From contig WPIO01000093.1 of assembly GCA_009760855.2 (NCBI GenBank), positions 120,001-184,000 on the forward strand: DNA of 64,000 bases. Direction: 5' to 3'. Positions 1 through 10,902 of this stretch are shown in pieces; within the stretch, counting starts at the first letter, position 1, and the number at the start of each line of letters is the position of its first letter. Under the pieces are notes generated by a model. The model ran no database searches. It was not told where the DNA came from and was given only the letters and a program-made list of their open reading frames with translations. This DNA is from Cristatella mucedo. Lineage: Eukaryota > Bryozoa > Phylactolaemata > Cristatellidae. A program made the translations under genes and the position numbers.

Positions 1-365
1 AGGCGAAATTCTCAAAATCACCGTTGCCACGTGACCAAGCAGCCGAATCGAAAGTGGTGCAAAAAAAGATCGCAACTATCAAGCTTGCTGGCAGGCGTGT
101 AGCAAAGTCTTCTGATAAAATGAAACCGGAAGCGTAGCTGCAGCTGTGGAGTCGCATATAAGAGAAGCTCGACACTCATTTTGACGAATCATCTTCGAGT
201 TTCAAGCATCGCTAGAAGAATTACTGCCCCTGCAGCGCAGATCTCTCGTCAACGGACGATGGTGAATCGCAGAACTCCTCATACCCTCGATGCTTGCTGC
301 CGCTCACAAGCAAAGAGGCGGCAAGCATCTTCTTCTGGGATTCTGTGCGCTACGCGAGCAGAACG

Positions 366-426
<61 letters not shown>

Positions 427-2916
427 CTCCGACGTTACCAGTTGACCAATGAAATGCTCCATCAAAAATCGAGTGAGTCTGGAAGCCGCGACGACGGCCG
501 GCGCAAATGAATGCCGTCGAAGGGTAATTGAACAGGTTGAGCATCGCACGAATCGAGTTGATAACCGCGAGCCACAAGGCGCCCGTCGGTACGCGACTCG
601 TTAAAAGAGGCGGTTTGGCAAGGGCAGGCCGCCGAGAAGTTGAGAGGTAGCCGACCGCATTACCAAAGATTGGTCCACAGAAGAAGACGTACAACCGAAC
701 GATAGCTGCAGGATAGCCCAGAGCTCGCCCCAGTTCTTTAGCGTAGCTGGCTCTTCCGTTCGCCAATTGATTGGCAATCTTTGCGCGCTAGCTTGGCTGA
801 CCGCAGCCGACTCTCTGCGGCCGCCCTGTTTTCCCAGACAGCGGCGTCCCAATTTGAGCAGGAACTAATGCCATTGTTGGCTCCGAGGAGGCGCCAGCCG
901 CTGGTCAGCCTTCCTGCTACGCTGGCCTCGGCCGTAGAGATGAGCATCGACCCGAGCCCGCATCTCATCGCGGAGAGACACGGCAGCGCAGCGACACCGA
1001 GACTCCACAGCGATGGAGTCGCGAGGAGACCACTCAGGGCCGCGGCCGCGGCCGCGGCGGCGGTTGCGCTGCCGTGCAGAGGGCGCAGCGAGCAGCAGAC
1101 AGCGAGCAGCTGTTTGTCTCAAGAGGCGGCTTTAAAAGCGCCCGCCTAAGTGCCACCAGCGTTACCGCACCGTGAGGCGCCGCGTGGCTTAGCCGCAATA
1201 AATGTTTGCTCTCAGTTGTCCGGCATTGTAGTAGTTACATTACCGCAGCAGCCGTGCTGCCAGCGATGAGCAGCTTATTTGTTTTCTCGCGCGGCTGACT
1301 TGAATGCGGACGACTTCGGTAAGCCACGTAAAAGGTTTTCCGTCGGGGGGGGGGCGGGCGGTTTCATGTGAGAAGGAAATCGAGGTGCTTAAAGAGGGCA
1401 GCTGGCCACTCTGCGTGCGCGCGCGCTGCACACGACAGCAGCCGAGCAGGCTGCCAGACCCTAGCGCAAGCCGTCTGGCGCCAAGCGAGCAAGCAGCAAC
1501 TTTTCTTTTGCCCACTTTCCGAGTTATCGCGCGCAGTCACGCAAGAATACTCGTAATAAAACATCGCCGAACGATTTCTAGTTTCTGCGATCTATCGGCT
1601 GGCTATTAAGCTTCCACAATATGACCGTCGGTTCAGATCGCGAAAGGCCATAAGAATACGCAAGCCTCTCTATATTCGGGCGCAAATAAAAGGCGTCTCG
1701 TCGTGGTGGCCGTCTACATGTTCGCCGGCCGGCCGACCGACCGCTCAGATGGAGGTGGTTCGCATGACGTGAGGTGATGATTTTGCGCAGCACTCGGAGC
1801 GTCAGGTTCATTAGTTCAGCAATAGAGCTGGTTCCACTAGGATCTCAAGGCATCGCACCCAGGCGTCTACGCAAAGAAAACTACAGGTTAATCAACAGAT
1901 GGAACTTTCTAGCGTCGTAACACCCCTTTTGGCCGTTGTAAGCCATTTCCCTTTCAGATCATCAATGATTAATAGAGAACGAGTTAAGGAATAATCATTT
2001 CAGTCACGGCAAATTGTTGCTGTCAAGCGGACGACTATCGACATGCATCTGCCGTTCGAGGACGCGGTCGAGGTGCCTACAGTTACTGCTGGTTATATAT
2101 TAGGTGGCTGTAGCCAGTAGGGGCAGTTCGCGAAGAGGTCTACGGCAGATCTCGCACTACGACAAAACCGAAGGTACTTGTCTCTGTCTGTCATACGTCC
2201 CTCCCCTGTCTGCTACAACCGGAAGTCACAAGCGCGCCTGCGTTTGAAGATGGGCTAGCTTGCTCCCTGGGCACCCTCAAGTACCCGAGATAGACTGCGG
2301 TCCGCGGACAATGCCTCGATTACGCGGCAGCAGCTGCTGCTGTTGCGAGTCCTGAGAGCCATGTAGGCATTCGCCGAGGGTCAAACAGTTTGAACGTGTA
2401 GCTTTATTCGCATGATATTAACTTCAGCGAAACAAAAGAGCATGCAGAAAAAATGTAGTAGCTTTGATTGACCAGCCAAAAGAGATTACGGAAAAGTGCG
2501 CTGAGTCTTCGGGTGGAAAAACGCCATCGGAGAGTACCTGGTCGGCATTTAGCCTTTGAGTCGGCGATCAGTCAGGCGATCGAGCTGCGTTCGGCTCGGA
2601 CCAAGCAGCGGTGACTGATAGACTTTAAGATAAGAGTTGAAATTAAAGGTTGCCTCATTCTATATCCCCATTTAGTTTGCAGCTATTGAGCTTAAAGCTT
2701 TATGAAGCTTGCTGAGAGCCATAGAGAATCGCCGACAACAATGTAAAGTCTCAAAGGAGAAACGGCTTGCTTTTATTGTATGCTCGAGAAACAATATAAT
2801 CTACGAACGGAGTCAAGGTTCGCCTCTCGAGCTGGTTAGTGGCTGGAACGTAAGTAAGCCTGCGTACAATGTGTCTGTGGCGTTGCACAAGAAGCATCGG
2901 TAGACCACAAGTCGCT
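1..2916. other. Unassigned sequence
   Basis: No gene or known repeat recognised apart from the (CT)n at 368-424. 950-1150 is GC-rich, and an AATAAA stands at 1197-1202 without a recognisable upstream exon. 1600-2916 is unremarkable moderate-GC DNA. Confidence 0.5.
368..424 (+). repeat. (CT)n microsatellite
   Basis: Uninterrupted CT dinucleotides, about 28 units. Confidence 0.97.
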
Positions 2917-3060
2917 ATAATAATAATAATAATAATACATTTGTATAGCGCCCCCGACAACTTAATCTCTTTCTACGCACTTTACATATACTTTAAATAA
3001 AGCACAATCTTATGGTTATTAATAGCACGCACAATGTTAGCTAAGAGAACATGGATAGAG
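2917..3060 (-). mobile_element. LINE 3' tail fragment
   Basis: (ATA)n at 2917-2937 followed by TAGCGCCCCCGACAACTTAATCTCTTTCTACGCACTTTACAT-like sequence (read in parts), the reverse of the family tail. Only tail and short 3' UTR remain. Confidence 0.7.
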
Positions 3061-3249
3061 TCGATATGCACATATGGTCAGCATGCAAATATGGAAATGC
3101 TATCAGGTTCTCCAGGACTTGGACTCGGCCTTGGACGACGTCTCTTGGCTACGAGACTTTCGAGACTCAAGCAGCACACGCTGCCAGGTGCACTGTACGA
3201 TACGCATCAATACGACGCATCAATACGACTGCATCAATACGACTGCATC

Positions 3250-3800
3250 AATCTCGAAAAGAAGCTTAAAACGCACCTGTTATCACAGAATGTAGTGGGT
3301 CCTTGTGATTTGTCCTTTGTTTGCTTATGCGTGCTGACACTGCATGCCAACACGAACTATATTTTAAATGTTGACACCGTGCATGTCACCTCTCACCATG
3401 TCATGCTTGATAGCATTGTGAATGCTACCACTAATCTTCTTACGCGGCGACTAATACTCTCCTGCTGCCGACTATGGCTCATCGTTTTCAGCGGTCCTGA
3501 GCTGCTACTTCCATACTACTCACTACCTCAGCTGCTCTCCTGACTCTGCTGTGCTTCCCACCTTCTCTTTGTTTCGTGAGATGAAGTCAGTTGGCTACCG
3601 AATGCGTACCGAAAGCCGCTTTGGCTGTGAGTGCACTATAAAAAAACTCTCCTGAGTAACACCCGAATAGTCTTTATGGATTTGTGGAGTTACATACAGA
3701 GAAACATTACATTACATAATCATTTGATCATGCTTTTTTTCAGCTTATGTAAACTGCCTAGAAAGATAGCTGAGCTCTCTGAGGGGCTATACATAGAAAA
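3250..3800 (+). mobile_element. LINE 3' UTR and tail, split by an unrelated insert
   Basis: 3' UTR sequence (TTTGCTTATGCGTGCTGACA and following) runs from 3250 to about 3433. It resumes at about 3714 with TAATCATTTGATCATGC and the tail (CCTAGAAAGATAGCTGAGCTC). The intervening 280 bp belong to another repeat. Confidence 0.7.
3434..3713. repeat. Unclassified interspersed repeat inside a LINE
   Basis: Interrupts a LINE 3' UTR. Its middle (about 3519-3650, CTGCTCTCCTGACTCTGCTG) is similar to 21237-21350 (CTGCTCTCCTGACTCAGCTT), with further matching blocks such as GAAGTC and GTTGGC. No ends or coding capacity recognised. Confidence 0.5.
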
Positions 3801-4070
3801 TAATAATAATAAAAATAACCATAAATCAGATAAAGCGCCCTCAGAGAACTCAATCTCTTTCTAGGCGCTTTACATTTGCTGCAAAGGAAAATGCAATTGA
3901 ATGGTGAGTAAAATCATGCTCAATAAACAACAAGAATAACATGGTTAGGGGTGACATGCACATGGTCAGCATGCAAGTGTGGTTAGTGGCAGCATGCACA
4001 GTGTCCGTGCGCATAAGTACATAAAGGTCAAATCACAGAGATCCACTAAATGCTATGATAATATATGAGT
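3801..4070 (-). mobile_element. LINE 3' UTR and tail
   Basis: (AAT)n, then the reverse of the family tail and about 200 bp of 3' UTR including ATGGTTAGGGGTGACATGCA. Lies head-on against the plus-strand tail ending at 3800. Confidence 0.82.
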
Positions 4071-4074
4071 TATC

Positions 4075-4290
4075 ATTATTATTATTATTATGGCAGCGAG
4101 CATGCATGCCATACCAAGTATGGCAGCATTGGCAACCGATTACAATAAAACAATTTTTAAGGAACTCCTAGAAAATTAAGTCTCTATCTAGGCGCTTCAC
4201 ATATGCTGAGCAGTAGCATGGCAATTAGCTTGTGTGAATATGCACAATTGTTTCAGCACACACAAGTACATAAAGGACAATTCACACCGA
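4075..4290 (-). mobile_element. Diverged LINE 3' tail fragment
   Basis: (ATT)n at 4075-4092, then the reverse of a diverged tail (TTAAGTCTCTATCTAGGCGC) and 3' UTR to about 4290. Confidence 0.65.
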
Positions 4291-4610
4291 CGGAGCAAAG
4301 GGTGTGGGCACCACAGGTGGCGTTTTAGTCCGATGATGCCGCCGAAAGTCCTTTTCAGCATAGCCAAGTATTTCCTGCGCTCAATGAAGTCTTTCAAAGG
4401 CTTTCCTTTGTGCGGGCAGCAGCTTTCGCACTCCAGTCGATTCACTGCTTGACGACGAGAGCGTCGACGAGACAAGCTGAGCTCGTTTTTCCTGACCGCC
4501 ATTTCCGGCGCCAGATTTCTCCACCCTATCCGCCATCACGTGGTATCGTGTCATATCCTCATCTATGATTTTCAAGGCGAAGGTGACGCTTGCTTTGACT
4601 CTCAGCAAGT
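4290..4610 (-). pseudogene. Unidentified degraded coding remnant
   Basis: A minus-strand frame (4608-4381) of 75 codons starts LRVKASVTFALKIIDEDMT and ends ERLH before a stop. The same frame continues beyond the stop (AQEILGYAEKDFRRHH) to about 4290. The composition looks protein-like, but I recognise no family. It could be a transposon or gene fragment, or chance. Confidence 0.2.
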
Positions 4611-4756
4611 ACTTTAGCTAAAAATGCGTTCACTAAAGTAATGCGCTTGCGAAATTACTGTTACCATTGGGAATATTTTGCCTTTTTACCGCGTCAAATC
4701 ACTTGTGCATAGCTGGGTGGTTTTGGCGACCACAAGAGCTCGCGTTTGCCCCTGAG

Positions 4757-4917
4757 TCTCAGCCCAAGGCCACGGTGCTCGTAGTTCACGATCTAGGTCG
4801 CAGGGGTTCGAGCCCTGAAGCAGGCAATCCTTTGTCACCCACAGCAAGCGCTCTTCTGCCACTATATAAATGGGACCGTTTGACCAGCTCATTTTTACTT
4901 AACAGTTTTTACTTTTG
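4757..4917 (+). mobile_element. tRNA-derived SINE
   Basis: Head with a pol III box B (GGGTTCGAGCCC, 4804-4815), body GCAAGCGCTCTTCTGCCACT, terminal ATATAAATGGGA and T-rich tail. Shorter in the middle than other copies. Confidence 0.78.
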
Positions 4918-5014
4918 AATAGATAAATGCAGATTTACATGCAGATTTGAAAAATGTCTACTTCTTGGCTTGATTGGAGAGATCTATTGCTATACTGTTA
5001 ATAGGTCGAGGTAA

Positions 5015-5120
5015 GTTAATAGAGAGCGGCCACCTCTTGTCTAAAGCGTGAGATGCCTGGCCAATTCTGATAAAATATCGTGAAGTCGATTCAAGTTCGA
5101 ATCACGCTCTCAAGATCTTA
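5015..5120 (+). mobile_element. Possible tRNA-like SINE head
   Basis: Contains AAGTTCGAATCACGC (box B-like, near 5091) preceded by GTCTAAAGCGTGAGATG, which could be a degraded box A. No SINE body follows. Confidence 0.3.
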
Positions 5121-5154
5121 GGCCCTTAAGAACTTAAGATCTTTTAGATATTAG

Positions 5155-5680
5155 GCCCTCAGTTACTTCGCCTACTAACGCACCAGTCTACTCATTCAAC
5201 CTCTGTTCTACTCCAGTGTGCTCTCGCACCGCCTCCTCTGCATCGGTTCATCTCGCTGTCTCTCACTAAATTGAAATCTCGTAGCGATTGGGCCTTCATT
5301 TCATGTTCACAGACAGTCCGGAACTCGCTTCTGGCTTCTGTTACCTCCTACAGTGGCGGTGTATCCATCAAGTCTCAGTTAAAGAAGCATCTGCCGTCCA
5401 CAGCTTTCCATGAGTCGATGGGAAGTTGCCCTTTTCCTGTTGTGCTTTGCTTGTTTACATTTTCGCGATTCCGAGCATGCTAGTAACCAAGGAGTCCACA
5501 AACCGGTGGCCCTGGGTGCCTTTTTGCGTGCTTTTGCATGCTGGTCCAAGCATGAGACTTGTGTGCCTTTGCATGCTTGCATATACACGATAGCTTGCAT
5601 GCCATTAATCTTTGCTTATTGCTCTCTTGCAAAGCGTTGTAGATCGTTATGCTTGCTAGAATTAAAGTGAAACAAAAACG
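5155..5680 (+). mobile_element. Second LINE family (CR1-like) 3' fragment
   Basis: A frame at 5271-5483 reads KSRSDWAFISCSQTVRNSLL and SIKSQLKKHLPSTAF, a LINE C-terminal signature distinct from the abundant family. The 3' UTR ends GCTTATTGCTCTCTTGCAAAGCGTTG. Related copies occur at 31100 and 45178. Confidence 0.7.
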
Positions 5681-5765
5681 CTCACACGTTCACGCGTGGC
5701 TGATATCGGAAGATTGCCAGCAAATGAAGCGCCAACGAAATTGGCACCAAAAGAGCAGACCAAGT

Positions 5766-6119
5766 CTAATAAGCTTTTAAATATCGCAAAAAATCACTCG
5801 CATCTTTTTTCATTGACAACATCTGAGAGCGGTGTGCGGGTGCTATATTTCTACCGAAATGCCCTACTTCCTGTAAGAGGTTCTCCTCTGGCGCGTCCTC
5901 GTCTCCGTCCTCGTCTCCTTTGCGGCGTCCCTTCCAACATAAGTTGCATGCCGTACTGGTTGCGAGCTCTAACGGAGGACCTAGTAAGGAATTGTCTACG
6001 CCTGATCGCCTTTGCCATTCACGGCTGAGGAGCGATACGCCCCACTCAATTTTGCGTAAGTCGGATTCGCTGCATTCAACATTAAAAAACGGACACTGTC
6101 GCATGAATCTGCGAAACAT
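5766..6119 (-). other. Unassigned 117-codon ORF
   Basis: The minus-strand frame begins with ATG (MFRRFMRQCPFFNVE) and has an acidic middle (KGDEDGDEDAPEEN). Composition is not repeat-like. No family recognised and no splice or promoter evidence; probably non-coding. Confidence 0.15.
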
Positions 6120-6171
6120 TCGTGTACGTCAAAATGCAGTCACGTGAGGTTAACTTAAACAGCGTCTGCAG

Positions 6172-6352
6172 ACACTGCTGGACCGCGATAGTCCAGGAAG
6201 TAAGGTGCTCCCTCTTCACGATCGAGGGCGTGGATTCGACGCCTGTAGTTAGTGGGGGACCCTTTATTGCCAACTGCAAGCGGTCGTGAAAGCCGTCAAG
6301 GCTTTTCTGCCGCTGTATAGATGAGGCTAAATCAGGTAAAACATTTTTTTAC
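6172..6352 (+). mobile_element. tRNA-derived SINE
   Basis: Head with GTGGATTCGACGCC (box B-like), body TTATTGCCAACTGCAAGCGG, TTCTGCCGCTGTATAGATGA and a poly-T end. Confidence 0.82.
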
Positions 6353-7834
6353 TACGCACACCGGACCCGCTTAAAGCTAACCAACCTCAACAATGCTTTA
6401 CCTTTTACCTAAGCTTCAGGTTGGAAGTCAGTCAGGCGGATCAGCATGAGCAGGTCGCCGATTATATTATTTTAAAAGGCAGGCCAAATTTACCTTTGCC
6501 TTCTTAAAAAATTTAGAACCTACTTTGCGCCAGTCAGCTGCGACATAGCCTGGCGATATTAAACACGCTTAACCTCGACCTTGGTTGGGGATGAAACATA
6601 TGCATGCTAAATCGATCAGATTAAGATAGTGCTTAATATTATTAGCGGATCCTGAATTATTATTATGAACCGGATATCATAATCAAGTTTTATACAGCAC
6701 AAAGCCACCTCATATGAAGGTTTGTCAGCTGCTAGTGTGAGTTACTATAGGTGGTGCTGTGCACATGCGTTACTTTTTAATAGGCTGCTCTGCGTTAAGG
6801 ACATGGATTCCGTGAAGTATTCAACGAAGTATGTAACGGGACTGAAGCGAGATCTGCAGAGGAATCGCGGCTTAAGGTATGTCAGGCTCAGGCCCTGGGG
6901 GTAACGTAACGTAACGTAAACGGGGTAACGCGCCTTCGCTTCACTACCCAGGTCATGTGGGTTCGGGTCCTGCTGCAGGCAGCAATTCTTTATTGCCCGC
7001 TGCAAGCGGTGGCGATAGCCACTACGGTTTTTCTGCCAGCTACGTAAACGGGCCTGCTATATCAGCTAACCTTTATTTTATTTTTACTTTCCTTTTAAGG
7101 AAGTCATATTTAGAGCTGTACAAAAGAGTGCAGCATATGATATTGCAGAAAGTAAAAAAGCAGCAGGGAAGTAACTCTATCGGTAAATTTAAGCGCTCTT
7201 CATAAATGAAAGTCTGGAGATTGTCTCAAACTTCAACCTGCATCCACCCAACTCTGGATTAAGTCAGTGCGCTCTCTTGTGGATCTCTTGAAGTTCTTAA
7301 GGTGGCTGCATTCATTTCCCCACAGACAGTGCTATGTCCTATAAATGTATACGAGGAGAGTCTAGTTGTGGGAATCCACAATTCTACAGCCCACGATAAA
7401 AGAGGAGCAAAATGTATTGTGCTGCCAGATGAATTCTTAGGAAGCATAATGAGTGCACGGCTGCTACAGCAGTTTCACAGTGTGTAGAGTTTTCCGCGAC
7501 ATCAATGCTATCAACCCGAATCAGAGACTAATCCCTCGCCTAAGGCGTTTGGAGGGTGCAAATTAGAACGTTTACAGCTTGCTCGAACGGCTTGATTGGC
7601 TCAGTAGGGTTTCTGGCGACATTTTGGGGCTCCCTCTCAACTAGCAGAGAGGCCTCGATGCAGTTTGGAATGTTGAAAGTGACTTGCAGCATGCCATTGG
7701 TGAAGCCTAGGCCATCTCGTGCCCCAAAGCCTGATCCCCTAAGCCAATTCAACATGCTCGTGTTCAAATGCAATATACGCTAGTGTGTGGCAAAGTATTA
7801 TGCAGCAATAGCGCTAAAGAAAATGCATTCATAT
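6353..7834. other. Unassigned sequence around a SINE
   Basis: Outside the SINE at 6887-7098 nothing is recognised. 7540-7783 is open on both strands for 75-77 codons, without a known domain. Confidence 0.45.
6887..7098 (+). mobile_element. tRNA-derived SINE with TAACG expansion in the head
   Basis: Box B GGGTTCGGGTCC (6959-6970), body TTTATTGCCCGCTGCAAGCG, end TTTATTTTTACTTTCCTTTT. The head holds a (GTAAC)n-type run at 6901-6919. Confidence 0.8.
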
Positions 7835-7980
7835 GGCACCCTAAAAGAACCTGATCTCTACCCAGGTGCTTCACAAATACTGCAGGCCTCAAGTCCTCGA
7901 CATCGGTCATCAAAGGCAAGTACCTTAATCCCTTGGGTCAAACAAGGGCTAGGTATGTATCGAGCACAATAGATCTGGAA
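7835..7980 (-). mobile_element. Diverged LINE 3' tail
   Basis: Reverse of the tail (CCTGATCTCTACCCAGGTGC) followed by sequence also seen next to the tail at 30268-30400 (GCAGGCCTCAAG / GCAAGCCTCGAG, GGCAAGTACCTTA / GGCGAGCACCTTA). The two may be one subfamily. Confidence 0.6.
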
Positions 7981-8329
7981 CATACTACACAGGTGCAGAG
8001 ATGGCAAATATCCAACTGATTTGCTATGTTTATTTCCCACCGGACAGCGACCCTCTACTTTTAAATGGCTTGGTAAGTTATGAACATGCACTTGTATGGG
8101 CAATTACGTATGGCCTTATTCATAAGTAAGGATAATAATTCACTTGATACATCTTCGTTATTGAACATCACCTGTAAATGAAGTCTATCGGAAAGCTTAC
8201 CCCTTACCTAATCACCACGATGATATAATGCAAACCATACATTTGCAGGTGCACGAAAGCTTAGCATAGATCAAAGAACACAGAAGTAAAAGTAATGTCG
8301 AACTAATCTCATTTTTGTAAAGGAGTGTT

Positions 8330-8960
8330 ATAATTAGGTTATTTGAATAGCAATCTGAGAGAACTAGATCTCTGTATAGGCGCTTTATAGCCCGATTCAA
8401 AAGAATCAATAACCAGCAGCTAGTGACGTGCACAGTATCATGCTTAGATAACTTCACCAAGCCAAGGAAGAACGATGCTTAGACAAGCACGCAAAAGCAG
8501 ATAAGAAGACACTCAATGCCACTGGCTAGTATGACCCTATGACTAGTAAAATGCACTGAATCAGGCACAGGTAAGCCCGAAAAGCATACAGACAAAGAAA
8601 GAAAAGTTCACTGGGGGAAGGGAAGGTTGATCGATAAAGATGCCGTCCTTGGGCAAGACTTAAATGAAGCAAGGTAAGTGCAGGTAGTGAGCATAGTTGG
8701 AAGCCAATTCCAGACTATCGGTGCAGACGAGCTGAAGGCACGATCACCAAAATACTTCAGTTCAGTTCGAGGGATGGTGAGGTGACTAGATGATTAGGAG
8801 CGAGTGCTTCGTGACCAAACTAGAGTTATCTCCTTGAGGCCAATACACCAAAGAGAGAGGGGATCTTGAAGTCGGTTCGACGTTTGATACGGAGCGAGTG
8901 AAACTGACAGAAGTGTTGCGTTGTGGCAGCTGACCCGTTGAAGACAAATCACGAGAGCTG
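8330..8960 (-). mobile_element. Diverged LINE 3' fragment
   Basis: Tail at 8345-8390 (AACTAGATCTCTGTATAGGCG), then C-terminal coding sequence on the minus strand at about 8690-8960, recognisable as the equivalent of GSEFQALGA and LKARSPK and following on the sense strand of other copies. Heavily mutated. Confidence 0.65.
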
Positions 8961-9009
8961 CCGAGTTTTTAACCAGTTACTGATGACCAAGGGCACGTGC
9001 CGAGAGTCC

Positions 9010-9836
9010 TTAGGGAATGTCAGTAATCTAGACGCGATGTCACATCACACCACTTCTCGCCGACCTGCACTGGCTACCAGTCAAGCAACGGATTTACTTC
9101 AAGGTTTTGTCGCTCACTTTTAGGTCACTTCATTCTTTGGCTCCAGCCTATCTCTCAGATATACTCCCCCATCAGGCCAAGCATCGTACCACCCGCTTTT
9201 CGGAATCCAACAGTCTACCAATACCTCGTAATAATAATAATAATAATAATAACAATGCACTTGATAAAGCGTCCTCAGAGAACTCAATCTCTCTCTAGGC
9301 GCTTTACATTTGCTGCAAAGGGAAGAAGGTGAGACGAGCCTCCAAGACACCACGGATGCACGGATGCACACCCATGCCATCCCATGTGCGCTCACGCATG
9401 TAGACACACATATATAGAGCGAGCAAAAAAATTAAGTGGACTGTACAAACTTCAAATCCTTTGGAGACGGTGCATTTAGTTCGTATGCTCCCAAAGCCTG
9501 GAACTCACTCCCGACTTGCGTCAGAACGTACCCTGACTTGACCACATCTAAGAAGAACTTAAAAACACACCTATTTAGGACAGCATTTAGTGAGTTCCCG
9601 TGATTCGTTCTTCATGTGCTTATGCGTGCTGACACTGTGCATGCTGCCACTAACCACATTTGCATGCTGACCCTGTGCATGTCACCCCTAACGATGTTAT
9701 TCATGTTGTTTATCAAGCATGATATTACTCACCATTCAATTGCATTTCCCTTTGCAGCAAATGTAAAGCGCCTAGAAAGAGATTGAGTTCTCTGAGGGCA
9801 CTTTATCAAGTGCATTATTATTATTATTATGTCAAA
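9010..9836 (+). mobile_element. CR1/L2-type LINE 3' copy, split by an opposite-strand insertion
   Basis: Plus-strand C-terminus at 9010-9229 (SHHTTSRRPALATSQAT region to IPR) resumes at about 9441 (TACAAACTTCAAATCCTTTGG) and runs through the 3' UTR to the (ATT)n tail at 9815-9830. The insert 9230-9440 carries a minus-strand tail of the same family. Confidence 0.83.
9230..9440 (-). mobile_element. LINE 3'-end fragment nested in a plus-strand copy
   Basis: Starts with (AAT)n, then the family tail on the minus strand (AGAGAGATTGAGTTCTCTGA) and a few tens of bases of 3' UTR, followed by about 110 bp of unmatched sequence. It breaks the host LINE at CCTCGTA/GTACAAAC, giving a possible 3-4 bp duplication. 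Confidence 0.75.
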
Positions 9837-9885
9837 AACAATAAGAGCAGTTTAGCTGTCGTACTCTAATCTAAGTAGGTGCTGC

Positions 9886-10340
9886 TTTTGGTAACGTTTC
9901 TTGCCAGTCGGCCGACTTGACTGTGGAGGAAATGTGCTCATCCAATCGCAAGTCGTTTCGGAATAGCATGCCCCTATAGCCGGCAGACATCATAGGAGTG
10001 CCGCAAGATGAACTAATCTTGAGATTGAGGTCTTTCAACTTTCTGGTGACACGATGTTTGCCTATTCCAGTTAGGTTGGTCTTTTCATCGCTTCATGGCT
10101 TCAGGTAGTTAGTTAGTAGCCACCCAAGTTCGAATGACACCGATGCCAGCTGCAAGGTAATTCAATTACTCGGACGAGGGGCAAAGCTTAGATGGGTCAA
10201 AGGATAGATAGATAGAGCTGGATGTCATCGGTGTAGGATGAGAGTCAAGAGACATAAGAGACACGAGGGAGATTGTGCATAGTGAAAGGAAGGGGCCAGA
10301 TGGAGAAGAACCTTGGCATATCACCACCCCCTTCCCATTT
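9886..10340 (-). mobile_element. LINE internal coding fragment
   Basis: The minus strand resembles 61190-61380 and 50000-50230 (the DFNHPTSADLTVE-type stretch seen as CCGACTTGACTGTGGAGGA on the plus strand). It is an RT-downstream fragment without a tail, diverged. Confidence 0.5.
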
Positions 10341-10353
10341 ACAGTGGGCAAAA

Positions 10354-10413
10354 AAGGAGCAGCAGCCTATCCTTAAAGGATAGGCTGCTGCTCCTTAAAG
10401 GATAGGCTGCTGC
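10354..10413. repeat. Perfect 21-bp-arm palindrome with a third partial copy
   Basis: Arms 10354-10374 and 10376-10396 are exact reverse complements around one base. The right half (AAAGGATAGGCTGCTGC) is then repeated directly at 10397-10413. Confidence 0.95.
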
Positions 10414-10431
10414 AGGACGAAAACCATCGAC

Positions 10432-10482
10432 CTGTCAGTGTCATGTCAGTGTCATGTCAGTGTCATGAAAACCTGTCAGTGC
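10432..10482 (+). repeat. Short TGTCAGTGTCA tandem repeat
   Basis: Three to four direct copies of an 11-bp unit (TGTCAGTGTCA) with a fifth partial copy after a spacer. Confidence 0.85.
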
Positions 10483-10526
10483 AGAACACCTACACTTGGC
10501 TGAGACCCAGAGGCTGCACGGATATT

Positions 10527-10527
<1 letters not shown>

Positions 10528-10581
<54 letters not shown>
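10528..10581 (+). repeat. (CT)n microsatellite
   Basis: About 27 CT units; in inverted relation to the (GA)n block at 10684. Confidence 0.97.
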
Positions 10582-10582
<1 letters not shown>

Positions 10583-10680
10583 TCTTTCGTGCATGTCGCA
10601 TCGAACATTCTCAGCTATCTGATCTCTGCTCCTCTAGTGTGTTCTCGCAGCAATCTCTTAATCATCAAATTGCCACAACG

Positions 10681-10683
<3 letters not shown>

Positions 10684-10728
<45 letters not shown>

Positions 10729-10760
10729 AAGAGAGAGAGAGAGTGAGTGAGAGAGTGAGA

Positions 10761-10828
<68 letters not shown>

Positions 10829-10902
10829 GAGTGAGAGAGAGAGTGAGTGAGTGATTGTGAGTGAGTGATTGTGTGTGTGTGTGTGTTTGTGTGTGAGAGA
10901 GA
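10684..10902 (+). repeat. (GA)n/(GT)n compound microsatellite
   Basis: GA-rich with GAGT and AAAG variants to about 10868, then (GT)n with GTTT to 10894 and a short GA run. Confidence 0.97.

Noticed and set aside
1197-1202. AATAAA as the end of a gene (also 21085 and 40378)
   Set aside because: No recognisable coding exon leads into any of these sites; the hexamer is common by chance.
9120-9407. ORFs with poly-Tyr or poly-Asn runs
   Set aside because: They arise from the (AAT/ATT)n tails of LINE copies.
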